14,486 nt of DNA from FEN-1219 sp035548835 (GTDB taxonomy: Bacteria; Pseudomonadota; Gammaproteobacteria; Steroidobacterales; Rariloculaceae), in assembly GCA_035548835.1 (NCBI GenBank), contig DASZSB010000115.1, positions 1 to 14,486 of the forward strand. The letters run 5' to 3'. The notes under the pieces are model-generated. The model was not told where the DNA came from, made no database searches, and saw only the letters and a list, made by a program, of their open reading frames with translations. Numbering within the stretch: position 1 is the first letter of the stretch; each line of letters begins with the position of its first letter. A program made the position numbers and the translations under genes. This document shows positions 6,179 through 13,363 of this stretch, piece after piece.

Positions 6179-6613
6179 ATGAACCTGACGAACACACTGA
6201 CGGCCCTCGGCCGATTCCCCACGTCGATCTTTCAGCTGCTGTTCCGGATCTGCGCCGGCGGCGTGTTCTGGTATTCCGGCCTCACGAAGATCGACAGCTG
6301 GCAGTCCACGGTCCTGCTGTTCCAGGACGAGTACAAGGTGCCGGTGCTGCCGCCGGAAATCGCCGCGACGCTGGCCACCGCGGTGGAGTTGAGCTGCCCG
6401 GTGCTGCTCGTCCTGGGGCTCGCCTCGCGCCTCGCTACGCTGCCGATGCTCGGCATGACGTTCGTGATCGAGGCCTTCGTCTACCCCGAGGACTGGCTGC
6501 AGCACCTCACGTGGGCGTCGATGCTGCTGTTCATCCTGACGCGCGGCCCGGGACCGATCTCGATCGATCACTGGATCAGCCGCTGGTTTCTCGGCAAGCC
6601 GGCCGCGGCGTAG
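6179..6613 (+). CDS. bufD: DoxX-family inner-membrane protein
   Basis: This 144-aa integral membrane protein has four predicted helices. They lie at about residues 17-36 (IFQLLFRICAGGVFWYSGLTK, the DoxX start motif), 61-80 (IAATLATAVELSCPVLLVLG), 84-101 (RLATLPMLGMTFVIEAF) and 109-121. The GLTKIDSW and ELSCPVLLVLGLASR segments are typical of DoxX proteins. DoxX members accompany many DUF2282/DUF692/DUF2063 operons and are suggested to act in electron transfer or bufferin-related redox steps at the membrane; the role is not established. The ATG at 6179 follows AAGAGG with an 8-nt gap. The gene closes the operon; the next gene converges on it. A GCCCC/GGGGC hairpin at 6624-6639 shortly after the stop may end the transcript. 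Confidence 0.88.
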   Translation: MNLTNTLTALGRFPTSIFQLLFRICAGGVFWYSGLTKIDSWQSTVLLFQDEYKVPVLPPEIAATLATAVELSCPVLLVLGLASRLATLPMLGMTFVIEAFVYPEDWLQHLTWASMLLFILTRGPGPISIDHWISRWFLGKPAAA

Positions 6614-6623
6614 CCGCGCACTC

Positions 6624-6639
6624 GCCCCGCGCGTGGGGC
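6624..6639 (+). terminator. Possible weak terminator after bufD
   Basis: GCCCC pairs with GGGGC over a 6-nt loop, 10 nt after the bufD stop and between convergent genes. There is no T-run, so intrinsic termination is uncertain. A 14-bp palindrome (AGGGCCCGGGCCCT, 6706-6719) at the end of the opposing gene could serve the same purpose. Confidence 0.25.
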
Positions 6640-6718
6640 TCACCGGCCATTCCCGTCGACGGCGAGGACGTGTCCGGCCAGCCGCAGGCCGTGCGACACG
6701 CGGGAAGGGCCCGGGCCC

Positions 6719-7705
6719 TCAGCGTTTCAGGTTCAGCTTGAAGAGCTCGATGGCGTTCGTGCGCCCGAGCTTCCTTCGCTCCTCGTCCGTCACGACGGTG
6801 CTCGCGTCGAACCAGTCGGCGGCGTCTTCCATCTTCTCGAACGGGTAGTCCGCGGAGAAATAGACCTTGTCGTGGTCGATCACGTCGAGCGTGCAGCGCA
6901 GGGCCGCGTCGTTGAAGTTGCCGCTGGTCGTGATGTGGAAGTGCTCGCGGAAGTAATCGCCGAGCGGCCGCTTGCCGCGATAGCCGCGGCGCGAGAAGCG
7001 CATGCGCGCGTCGAGCCGCCAGAGCCCGAACGGAATGTTCTCGCCCAGGTGCCCAAGACAGATCCTGAGCCGAGGGAAGTCCTCGAAGAGGCCGGAGCCG
7101 CAGAGCCGCAGCGCGTGGATCGACGTCTCCACGGCAAACCCCCACGGCGCGCTCATGAGCCACGGATGCCCTTCGTAGTTCCTGGCCTGGGACTGGATCT
7201 GCATACGCGGGTGCAGATAGAACGGCACGTCGAGGTGCGCGACCGTGGCCCAGAAGTCGCGGTACTCGGGCGCGTCGTAGTACTTCACGGTGTCCGGATT
7301 GCCGATCTGCTGGAAGCCGTTGACCATGCAGCCCTTGAAGCCGAGATCGCGCACGCAGCGCGTGAGCTCGTCGGCGGCGGCGGCCGCATCGTGCATCGGC
7401 AGCGCCGCGAGCGCGGCGTAGCGCGTCGGATGGCGGGCGACCGCAGCCGCCATGTGGTCGTTGGCCTTGCGGGCCGTCGCGATGGCCTCGTCGCGATCGA
7501 GGATCCGCTGGATGCCGGGCGCGTTCAGCGACAGCAACGCGAACTCGATGCCCGTGCTGTCCATGTCGCGCAGGCGCATGTCGTCGAGATCGAGCAGCCG
7601 CCTGGTGAAATCGTCGAATACGCCGGAATCGCCCGCGAAGGCGCGCGTCTCGTCGACCGTCTCCGGGATCCCGCAGTGCTCTTCGAACCCAATCTTTCCT
7701 TGCAT
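6719..7705 (-). CDS. Amidohydrolase, gamma-resorcylate decarboxylase-like
   Basis: This 328-aa metal-dependent protein belongs to the amidohydrolase superfamily branch of nonoxidative aromatic decarboxylases. It resembles gamma-resorcylate (2,6-dihydroxybenzoate) decarboxylase along its whole length. The N-terminal metal motif is present as E8-E9-H10, followed by IPET. Further ligands are H165 (FYLHPR), H219 (CLGHLGE) and D286 (FSADYPFE). The conserved segments LLSLNAPGIQ, YEGHPWL, ETSIHALRL and HITTSGNF are also intact. Family members take a hydroxybenzoate to the phenol and CO2, reversibly, in the cytoplasm. The bulky residue after the catalytic Asp is Tyr rather than the Trp I recall in the resorcylate enzyme, so the substrate may differ. 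It begins 9 nt after the stop of the MFS transporter gene and is surely co-transcribed with it. No ring-cleavage gene is nearby. Confidence 0.85.
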   Translation of the reverse strand: MQGKIGFEEHCGIPETVDETRAFAGDSGVFDDFTRRLLDLDDMRLRDMDSTGIEFALLSLNAPGIQRILDRDEAIATARKANDHMAAAVARHPTRYAALAALPMHDAAAAADELTRCVRDLGFKGCMVNGFQQIGNPDTVKYYDAPEYRDFWATVAHLDVPFYLHPRMQIQSQARNYEGHPWLMSAPWGFAVETSIHALRLCGSGLFEDFPRLRICLGHLGENIPFGLWRLDARMRFSRRGYRGKRPLGDYFREHFHITTSGNFNDAALRCTLDVIDHDKVYFSADYPFEKMEDAADWFDASTVVTDEERRKLGRTNAIELFKLNLKR

Positions 7706-7714
7706 GGCGTCAAC

Positions 7715-9061
7715 CTATTCCATAGAGAGAACGGGCGCCGTGCGCTGCTCGCGCCGACGCAGGATCGCGGCCGCACCGAGCGCGGCGCAGCACGCGAGGA
7801 ACGGCGGCACGGCGGCCGCCCAGAAGACGTGACGGAAATCGACGGCGGTCGCAAGCAGCCAGCCGCCCACGAACGGACCCAGGATCGAGCCGATGCGGCC
7901 CACACCGAGCGCCCAGCCCACGCCGGTCGAGCGGATGGCCGTGGGGTAGAAATCCGACGCCAGCGCGTTCGAGCCCGCCTGTCCGCCGATCACGCAGAAG
8001 CCCGCGACGAAGATCGTGACCGCGAGCGCGGCCAGCGCACCCGCCGAGCCGATCGCAAGCACTGCCAGGCACGCGGCGCCATACGCGAACGCCAGCACGT
8101 TGAACGAGCCGTTGCGGTCCATGCGTCGGCCGAGCGTCAGCGCGCCCACCGTGCCGCCGAGCTGGAACAGCGCGGTCACGATCGCGGCCGTTTCGAGCGA
8201 AATGCCGGTCTGGGTCATGATCGTCGGCAGCCAGTTGTTCAGGAAATAGAGATCCAGCAGGCTCATGAAGAAGATGAGCCACACGAGCAGCGTGATGACT
8301 GCCCGGTGCTCGGCGAACAGCTCGCGCACGGATGACGCCTGCGCCGGCGCCTCGCCCAGCGTGAACGCGGTGGCCGTAGCGGCGGCCGGCGCCACCTTGC
8401 GAACGATCCGGGCGATGCGCTGCGCCGGCGCCTGACGCAGCACCAGGAACCGCAGCGACTCCGGCAGCACGAACGCCGCGAGCAGCGCCGCCGCGCACGG
8501 CAGCGCGCCGCCGAGCACGAAGATCGAGCGCCAGCCGAAGTGCTCGATGAGCGCGGCGGAAGCGAAGCCGCCGGCCGCAGCACCCAGCGTCACGCCGCAG
8601 AACATGATCATGACGGTGGTCGCGCGGATGCGCTTCGGCGTGTACTCGGCCGTCAGCGCGATCGTGTTCGGCATCGCGCCACCCAGACCGAGCCCCGTGA
8701 GGGTGCGGAAGACGAGCAGCGTGTCGTACGAGCCCGCCCACGCGCAGAGCAGCGAGCCCACACCGAAGATCAGCGTGCACGCGATCAGCACGGGTTTGCG
8801 GCCCACGCGATCCGCCAGCCAGCCGAAAGCGAGCGCACCGAGCGTCATGCCGAGCAGACCGCTCGAGAAGAGCGGCCCCAGAGCGCTGCGCGCGATGCCG
8901 AGATCGGCCGCGAGCGCCGGCGCGACGAACCCCATCGACTGCGCGTCGAAGCCGTCCATGAAGACGATGGCGCCGCACATGACGGCGACCAGCAGCTGAT
9001 ACGCGCCGTAAGGCCGCTCGTCGATCAGCCGACCGACGTCGAGCGCAGTAGTTGCCTGCAT
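7715..9061 (-). CDS. MFS transporter, aromatic acid:H+ symporter type
   Basis: This 448-aa inner-membrane transporter with about 12 hydrophobic segments fits the AAHS family (PcaK/BenK/MhpT-like), which imports aromatic acids with protons. The first helix carries the family D-G-F-D motif at residues 36-39 (FMDGFDAQ). The MFS loop 2-3 signature is GWLADRVGRK at 80-89, and a second half-repeat form is LGRRMDRNGS. Further features are RTLTGLGLGGAMPN in helix 4 and the FVLPESLRFL region before the central loop. The ATG at 9061 follows a GGGGGAG element about 11 nt upstream. It is the first gene of a two-gene unit with the decarboxylase-like enzyme, which suggests uptake and then decarboxylation of a hydroxybenzoate. 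A start further upstream is possible in the open frame but would lack family similarity. The exact substrate cannot be read from sequence. Confidence 0.87.
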   Translation of the reverse strand: MQATTALDVGRLIDERPYGAYQLLVAVMCGAIVFMDGFDAQSMGFVAPALAADLGIARSALGPLFSSGLLGMTLGALAFGWLADRVGRKPVLIACTLIFGVGSLLCAWAGSYDTLLVFRTLTGLGLGGAMPNTIALTAEYTPKRIRATTVMIMFCGVTLGAAAGGFASAALIEHFGWRSIFVLGGALPCAAALLAAFVLPESLRFLVLRQAPAQRIARIVRKVAPAAATATAFTLGEAPAQASSVRELFAEHRAVITLLVWLIFFMSLLDLYFLNNWLPTIMTQTGISLETAAIVTALFQLGGTVGALTLGRRMDRNGSFNVLAFAYGAACLAVLAIGSAGALAALAVTIFVAGFCVIGGQAGSNALASDFYPTAIRSTGVGWALGVGRIGSILGPFVGGWLLATAVDFRHVFWAAAVPPFLACCAALGAAAILRRREQRTAPVLSME

Positions 9062-9244
9062 GGTCGAGCTTGCTCCCCCAAACCGGTCCGCAACACCCGC
9101 GCGGCAGCGGCCATGGGCGGCAGCGCGCCGGTACTCGGTCCCGTGCGGACTCCGAGCGCGGCGTTCCACGAGCCACCGGTCCGGGGAAGAGATCGCGCTT
9201 CGTAACGGCATGATCCGCGCGGCCAAAGCGCGGGGTCAAGCCCG

Positions 9245-9262
9245 CCGTCATCTTTCTGTAAC
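9245..9262 (+). promoter_or_regulatory. Pho box upstream of pstS
   Basis: CCGTCATCTTTCTGTAAC matches the PhoB site: two 7-nt repeats (CTGTMAY type) separated by 4 nt. The first repeat has one mismatch and the second none. It lies 57 nt before the pstS start. A poor -10 (CCCAAT, 9273-9278) follows at the proper distance. It implies activation by PhoB under phosphate limitation. Confidence 0.8.
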
Positions 9263-9319
9263 ACGCGTGCTGCCCAATGGCGGACGTAGTCGATTCCAAA
9301 CCAGAACGAGGAACAGGCG

Positions 9320-10372
9320 ATGGCAAGAGTTACGAAACCCACCGTGGCGTGGCTGTGCGCGGGCTTGGCAGGACTGATGACGGGTGCCGCGGCGTCCGCG
9401 GCCGACATCTCGGGCGCCGGCGCCACGTTCCCGGCCCCCGTGTATGCGAAGTGGGCCGAGGCCTACAAGAAAGAGACCAACGTCGGCCTGAACTACCAGT
9501 CGATCGGCTCCGGCGGCGGCATCAAGCAGATCCAGGCCTCCACCGTGACGTTCGGCGCCTCCGACAAGCCGCTCGAGCAGAAAGAGCTCGAGGCGAACGG
9601 CCTCGTGCAGTGGCCCATGATCATCGGTGGGGTCGTGCCGACCGTGAACGTCCAGGGCGTGCAGCCTGGCCAGCTGGTGCTCGACGGCGCGACGATCGCC
9701 GACATCTATCTCGGCACGATCACCAAATGGGACGACGCGCGCATCAAGGCGCTGAATCCAGGCCTCAAGCTGCCGAGCCAGGCGATTGCGCCCGTGTACC
9801 GCTCGGACGGTTCGGGCACGAACTTCCTGTTCACGACGTACCTCTCGGCCATGAGCCCGAAGTTCAAGTCCGACGTCGGCGCGGACGCATCCGTGTCGTG
9901 GCCCACGGGCCTCGGCGCCAAGGGCAACGAGGGCGTGGCGAACATGATCGCGCGCACGAATGGCGCGATCGGCTACGTGGAATACGCCTACGTGAAGCAG
10001 AACAAGCTGACGTACGCGAAGCTCAAGAACCGCGACGGCAGGCTGGTCGCGCCGCAGATCGAGTCGTTCCAGGCGGCCGCGGCGAACGCGGACTGGGCCA
10101 GGGCTCCGGGCTACTACCTGATCCTCGTCGATCAGCCGGGCGCCGAGAGCTGGCCGATCACCGGCGCGAGCTTCATCCTGATGCACAAGCAGGTCAAGGA
10201 CGCCGCAGATGCGCTGACCGCACTGAAGTTCTTCGCCTGGGCGTACAAGAACGGCACGCAGATGGCCGAGGAGCTCGACTACGTGCCGCTGCCGGCGAAC
10301 GTGGTGCGCATGGTCGAGGACACCTGGTCGGCCAGCATCAAGGCCGACGGCAAACCCGTCTGGACCAAATGA
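9320..10372 (+). CDS. pstS: Periplasmic phosphate-binding protein PstS
   Basis: This 350-aa substrate-binding protein captures phosphate in the periplasm and delivers it to PstCA. A Sec signal peptide runs to about residue 27 (cleavage after AAASA), with no lipobox cysteine. The mature protein opens with DISGAGATFPAPVYAKW, the PstS signature. Phosphate-binding loops are visible at SGAGATF (31-37), SIGSGGG (61-67), GASDKPL (79-85) and RSDGSGTNF (161-169). Length agrees with the family (E. coli about 346 aa). The ATG at 9320 follows GAGGA with a 7-nt gap. It heads pstSCAB and is controlled by the Pho box upstream. A strong hairpin after its stop probably keeps pstS mRNA more abundant than the membrane components. 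Confidence 0.96.
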   Translation: MARVTKPTVAWLCAGLAGLMTGAAASAADISGAGATFPAPVYAKWAEAYKKETNVGLNYQSIGSGGGIKQIQASTVTFGASDKPLEQKELEANGLVQWPMIIGGVVPTVNVQGVQPGQLVLDGATIADIYLGTITKWDDARIKALNPGLKLPSQAIAPVYRSDGSGTNFLFTTYLSAMSPKFKSDVGADASVSWPTGLGAKGNEGVANMIARTNGAIGYVEYAYVKQNKLTYAKLKNRDGRLVAPQIESFQAAAANADWARAPGYYLILVDQPGAESWPITGASFILMHKQVKDAADALTALKFFAWAYKNGTQMAEELDYVPLPANVVRMVEDTWSASIKADGKPVWTK

Positions 10373-10413
10373 GCCGGCGCGTTTGACGTCGACCACGGCT
10401 CGTCTCCCCCCGA

Positions 10414-10448
10414 CCGACCGGCGGCGCGCGCAGGCGCCCGCCGGTCGG
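10414..10448 (+). terminator. Strong hairpin between pstS and pstC
   Basis: An 11-bp stem, CCGACCGGCGG (10414-10424) with CCGCCGGTCGG (10438-10448), is extended inside by GCGC/GCGC and followed by CTTTCCC. It lies 41 nt past the pstS stop and 11 nt before pstC. It is probably a partial terminator and 3'-end stabiliser that lets pstS exceed pstCA. Confidence 0.6.
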
Positions 10449-10459
10449 CTTTCCCGCCG

Positions 10460-11446
10460 ATGACGGCCGCGCACTCGCTGCGGACCCGTCATCCGCTGCA
10501 CGCGCGCCTGCACCGCGAGGCTCGCGCGGAATCGGTGTTCCGCTGGGCCACGCTGTGCTCCGCCGCGCTCGTGCTGGTGCTGCTGGCCGGCGTGCTCGCG
10601 TCCCTGGCCTACGGCGCATGGCCGGCGATCAAGACGTTCCACTGGCGCTTCCTGGCCACCGAGGTCTGGAACCCCGTGACCCAGAAGTTCGGCGCGCTCG
10701 CGCCGATCTACGGCACCGTGGTGACGTCCGTCATCGCCATGCTGATCGCGATCCCCATCGCGTTCGGCATCGCCGTATTCCTGACCGAGACCTGCCCCCG
10801 CTGGCTGCGCACGCCGATCGGCGTCGCGATCGAGCTGCTCGCGGCGATCCCGAGCATCGTGTTCGGCATCTGGGGTCTGTTCATCCTGGCGCCGATCCTG
10901 CAGGAGCACGTGCAGCCCTGGCTCATCGAGCACCTCGGGCCGCTGCCGGTCGTCGGCATGCTGTTCCAGGGCGCGCCGTACGGCATCGGGCTCCTGACCG
11001 CCGGCATCGTGCTCGCGATCATGGTGCTGCCGTTCATCACGGCCGTCATGCGCGAAGTGTTCCGGATGACGCCGACCGCGCTCAAGGAGGCGGCCTACGC
11101 CGCGGGCGCCACGCAGTGGGACGTGGTCTGGGACATCGTGCTGCCGTGGTCGCGGCCCGGCGTGATCGGCGGAATCATGCTCGGCTTGGGCCGCGCGCTC
11201 GGCGAAACCATGGCCGTGACGTTCGTCGTCGGCAACGCGCACCGCATCAGCACGTCGCTGATCGCGCCCGGCACCACGATCGCGGCGTCCATCGCCAATG
11301 AATTCACGGAAGCCGTGGGCGCTCTCTACACGTCCGCGCTGATGGCGCTCGGCCTCGTGCTGTTCGTGCTGACCTTCGTCGTCATCGCGGGCGCACGGCT
11401 CCTGCTGCTGCGGCTCGAGCGCGGCGCCACGCGGAGGCACGTATGA
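10460..11446 (+). CDS. pstC: Phosphate ABC transporter permease PstC
   Basis: This 328-aa inner-membrane permease forms the translocation channel with PstA. It has about six hydrophobic helices, the first near residues 31-53. The cytoplasmic EAA loop that docks PstB reads EAAYAAGATQWDVVWDIVLPWSRPGVIGG at about residues 211-240. Family motifs include FGIAVFLTE, ELLAAIPSIVFGIWGLF and GRALGETMAVTFVVGN. The first ~30 residues are a charged cytoplasmic tail. The ATG at 10460 has no good ribosome-binding site because the terminator-like hairpin ends just before it; a hairpin-linked limit on translation is possible. It overlaps pstA by 4 nt (ATGA), a sign of coupled translation. Confidence 0.95.
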   Translation: MTAAHSLRTRHPLHARLHREARAESVFRWATLCSAALVLVLLAGVLASLAYGAWPAIKTFHWRFLATEVWNPVTQKFGALAPIYGTVVTSVIAMLIAIPIAFGIAVFLTETCPRWLRTPIGVAIELLAAIPSIVFGIWGLFILAPILQEHVQPWLIEHLGPLPVVGMLFQGAPYGIGLLTAGIVLAIMVLPFITAVMREVFRMTPTALKEAAYAAGATQWDVVWDIVLPWSRPGVIGGIMLGLGRALGETMAVTFVVGNAHRISTSLIAPGTTIAASIANEFTEAVGALYTSALMALGLVLFVLTFVVIAGARLLLLRLERGATRRHV

Positions 11447-12300
11447 CGCGCGCACTGCGCCGGCGGCAGATCGTGAGCACGATCGCGCTCGGCCTCTCGG
11501 CCCTGACCACCGCCTTGGGCGTCGCGCTGCTCGGTGCGATCCTGTGGACGCTGATCGCGAAGGGCATCGGCAGCTGGTCCGTCACCATGTTCACGCAGTC
11601 GACGCCCGCACCGCAGAGCGAGGGCGGCCTGTTGAACGCGATCTTCGGCAGCGCCGTCATGACCGCGCTCGGCATGGGCCTCGGCGCGCCGATCGGCATG
11701 CTGGCCGGCACCTACCTCGCGGAATACGGGCGACGCAACAAGTTCACCTCGACCGTGCGCTTCATCAACGACGTGCTGCTGAGCGCACCGTCGATCGTGA
11801 TCGGTCTGTTCGTGTACACCATCGTCGTGGCACGCATGGGGCACTTCTCGGCGCTGGCGGGCGCCATCGCGCTCGGCATCATCGCGCTGCCGGTGATCGT
11901 GCGCACGACGGAAGACATGCTGCGGCTCGTGCCGAAGAGCATGCGCGAAGGCTCGGCGGCGCTCGGCGCGCAGCCATGGCGCACGGTCACGAGCGTGGTC
12001 TACCCGGCCGCGCGCAGCGGCCTCGTGACCGGCATGCTGCTCGCGATCGCGCGCATCTCGGGCGAGACCGCGCCGCTGCTGTTCACGGCGCTGAACAACC
12101 AGTTCTGGAGCACGGATCTGAACAGGCCGATGGCGAACCTGCCGGCCGTGATCTTCCAGTTCGCCATGAGCCCCTATGAGAACTGGCAGGGCCTGGCCTG
12201 GGCCGGCGCCCTGCTGATCACGCTGTTCGTGCTGGCCTTGAGCATCGCGGCGCGGTCCCTCGCCGCGCTGTTCGGCGGCACCCCGCGCGGCACGTCGTAG
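11443..12300 (+). CDS. pstA: Phosphate ABC transporter permease PstA
   Basis: This 285-aa inner-membrane permease is the partner of PstC. Hydrophobic helices begin at about residues 11-35, with more through the protein. The PstB-docking loop is EGSAALGAQPWRTVTSVVYPAARSGLVTG, and the ISGETAPLLFTALNNQFWS segment near the end is characteristic of PstA. Other motifs are GGLLNAIFGSAVMT, GAPIGMLAGTYLAEYG and SAPSIVIGLFVY. The start is the ATG in the ATGA overlap with pstC, served by GGAGG at 11433-11437 with a 5-nt gap. Length fits the family (E. coli 296 aa). The stop lies 7 nt before the second Pho box, which separates it from pstB. Confidence 0.95.
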   Translation: MTRALRRRQIVSTIALGLSALTTALGVALLGAILWTLIAKGIGSWSVTMFTQSTPAPQSEGGLLNAIFGSAVMTALGMGLGAPIGMLAGTYLAEYGRRNKFTSTVRFINDVLLSAPSIVIGLFVYTIVVARMGHFSALAGAIALGIIALPVIVRTTEDMLRLVPKSMREGSAALGAQPWRTVTSVVYPAARSGLVTGMLLAIARISGETAPLLFTALNNQFWSTDLNRPMANLPAVIFQFAMSPYENWQGLAWAGALLITLFVLALSIAARSLAALFGGTPRGTS

Positions 12301-12306
12301 CAGGCG

Positions 12307-12340
12307 CTGTCACAGATCTGTAACACACGCCGCCTATGGT
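12307..12340 (+). promoter_or_regulatory. Second Pho box and promoter before pstB
   Basis: CTGTCACAGATCTGTAAC (12307-12324) has two exact CTGTMAY repeats with a 4-nt spacer. A -10-like TATGGT (12335-12340) begins 11 nt after it, as in PhoB-dependent promoters that lack a -35. It lies just after the pstA stop and would give pstB its own phosphate-starvation promoter. The match is better than that of the box before pstS. Confidence 0.8.
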
Positions 12341-12408
12341 GGCTGCGTGCCCTCCGGAATGCCCGTCGTTGGCGCGGCAGGCCCGTGGCGAACCGAGGAG
12401 TCTGCACC

Positions 12409-13308
12409 GTGCTGGAAGCCCTTCACCCGTCCTCACCCGTGAACGTCGAACGCCGCACGGCCTCCGGGCGCGCCCTGCCCGTCAGAACGGGGTTCCGGAT
12501 GCCGAGCGCGGGACTCGCGGTCGACGAGGCACGGCCGGCCGTGCCGGCGCAGATCAAGGCCTCCGTCGAAGGGTTGAGCTTCTGGTACGGCGAGAAGCAG
12601 GCCCTGAAAAACCTGAACCTGCCGATCGCGGACAAGCGCGTCACCGCGCTGATCGGCCCGTCCGGCTGCGGCAAGAGCACGTTCCTGCGCTGCTTCAACC
12701 GCATGCACGACCTCGAGCACCATACGCGCTACGACGGCCGCATCACGCTGCAGCCGGACAACCTGAACCTGATCGGCCGCGACATCAAGCCGATCGAGGC
12801 CCGCATGCGCATCGGCATGGTGTTCCAGCGGCCGAACCCGTTCCCGATGTCCATCTTCGACAACGTGGCGTACGGCCTGCGGCTGCGCGGCATGCGCAAC
12901 GCCGCGCTGCTCGCGGACGAGGTCGAGAGCGCGCTGCGCGGTGCCGCGCTCTGGGACGAGGCGAAGGACCGCCTGCACGAGTCGGCGCTGGTGCTCTCCG
13001 GCGGCCAGATGCAGCGCCTGTGCATCGCGCGCTCGCTGATCACCAAACCCGAGATGCTGCTGTTCGACGAGCCCACGTCGGCGCTCGACCCCATGGCCAC
13101 GGCGAAGATCGAGAAGCTGATCGCGTCGCTGCGCGGCGAGGTGACCGTCGTGATCGTCACCCACAACATGCAGCAGGCCGCGCGCGTGTCGGACTACACC
13201 GCGTTCATGTACATGGGCGAGCTCATCGAATACGGCGAGGTCGGGAAGATCTTCACCAATCCCAGCCAGAAGATGACCGAGGACTACATCACGGGCCGCT
13301 ACGGCTGA
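12409..13308 (+). CDS. pstB: Phosphate ABC transporter ATPase PstB
   Basis: This 299-aa cytoplasmic ATPase energises PstCA. The motifs are complete: Walker A GPSGCGKST (83-91), Q-loop Q140 in VFQRPNPFPMSI, signature LSGGQ (196-200, reading LSGGQMQRLCIAR against the common LSGGQQQR), Walker B LLFDE (217-221), EPTSALDP, and switch H252 in VTHNMQQ. The GTG at 12409 is preferred over the GTG at 12385, because GAGGAG at 12395-12400 sits 8 nt before it. About 45 residues of Pro/Arg-rich, probably disordered sequence precede the ABC fold; PstB is usually near 258 aa. An ATG at 12499 would trim 30 of them. phoU, often next to pstB, is absent: the following gene is on the other strand. Confidence 0.94.
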   Translation: MLEALHPSSPVNVERRTASGRALPVRTGFRMPSAGLAVDEARPAVPAQIKASVEGLSFWYGEKQALKNLNLPIADKRVTALIGPSGCGKSTFLRCFNRMHDLEHHTRYDGRITLQPDNLNLIGRDIKPIEARMRIGMVFQRPNPFPMSIFDNVAYGLRLRGMRNAALLADEVESALRGAALWDEAKDRLHESALVLSGGQMQRLCIARSLITKPEMLLFDEPTSALDPMATAKIEKLIASLRGEVTVVIVTHNMQQAARVSDYTAFMYMGELIEYGEVGKIFTNPSQKMTEDYITGRYG

Positions 13309-13312
13309 GGCT

Positions 13313-13335
13313 GGCGTCCTGCGCTGGAAGACGCC
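13313..13335 (+). terminator. Possible terminator after pstB
   Basis: GGCGTC and GACGCC form a 6-bp stem with an 11-nt loop, starting 4 nt after the pstB stop. It lies before the end of the convergent gene. No clear T-run follows, so it is a weak candidate for the end of the pst transcript. Confidence 0.25.
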
Positions 13336-13363
13336 GCTCTGTCATCGCTCACCGGCCTCACCG

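Noticed and set aside
9248..11455. Long minus-strand open frame opposite pstS and pstC
   Set aside because: Antisense shadow rich in Arg, His and Glu; pstS and pstC are unambiguous on the plus strand.
13341..13358. CTGTCAT after pstB as a Pho half-site
   Set aside because: The second repeat (CACCGGC) does not match, and it lies at the end of convergent genes.
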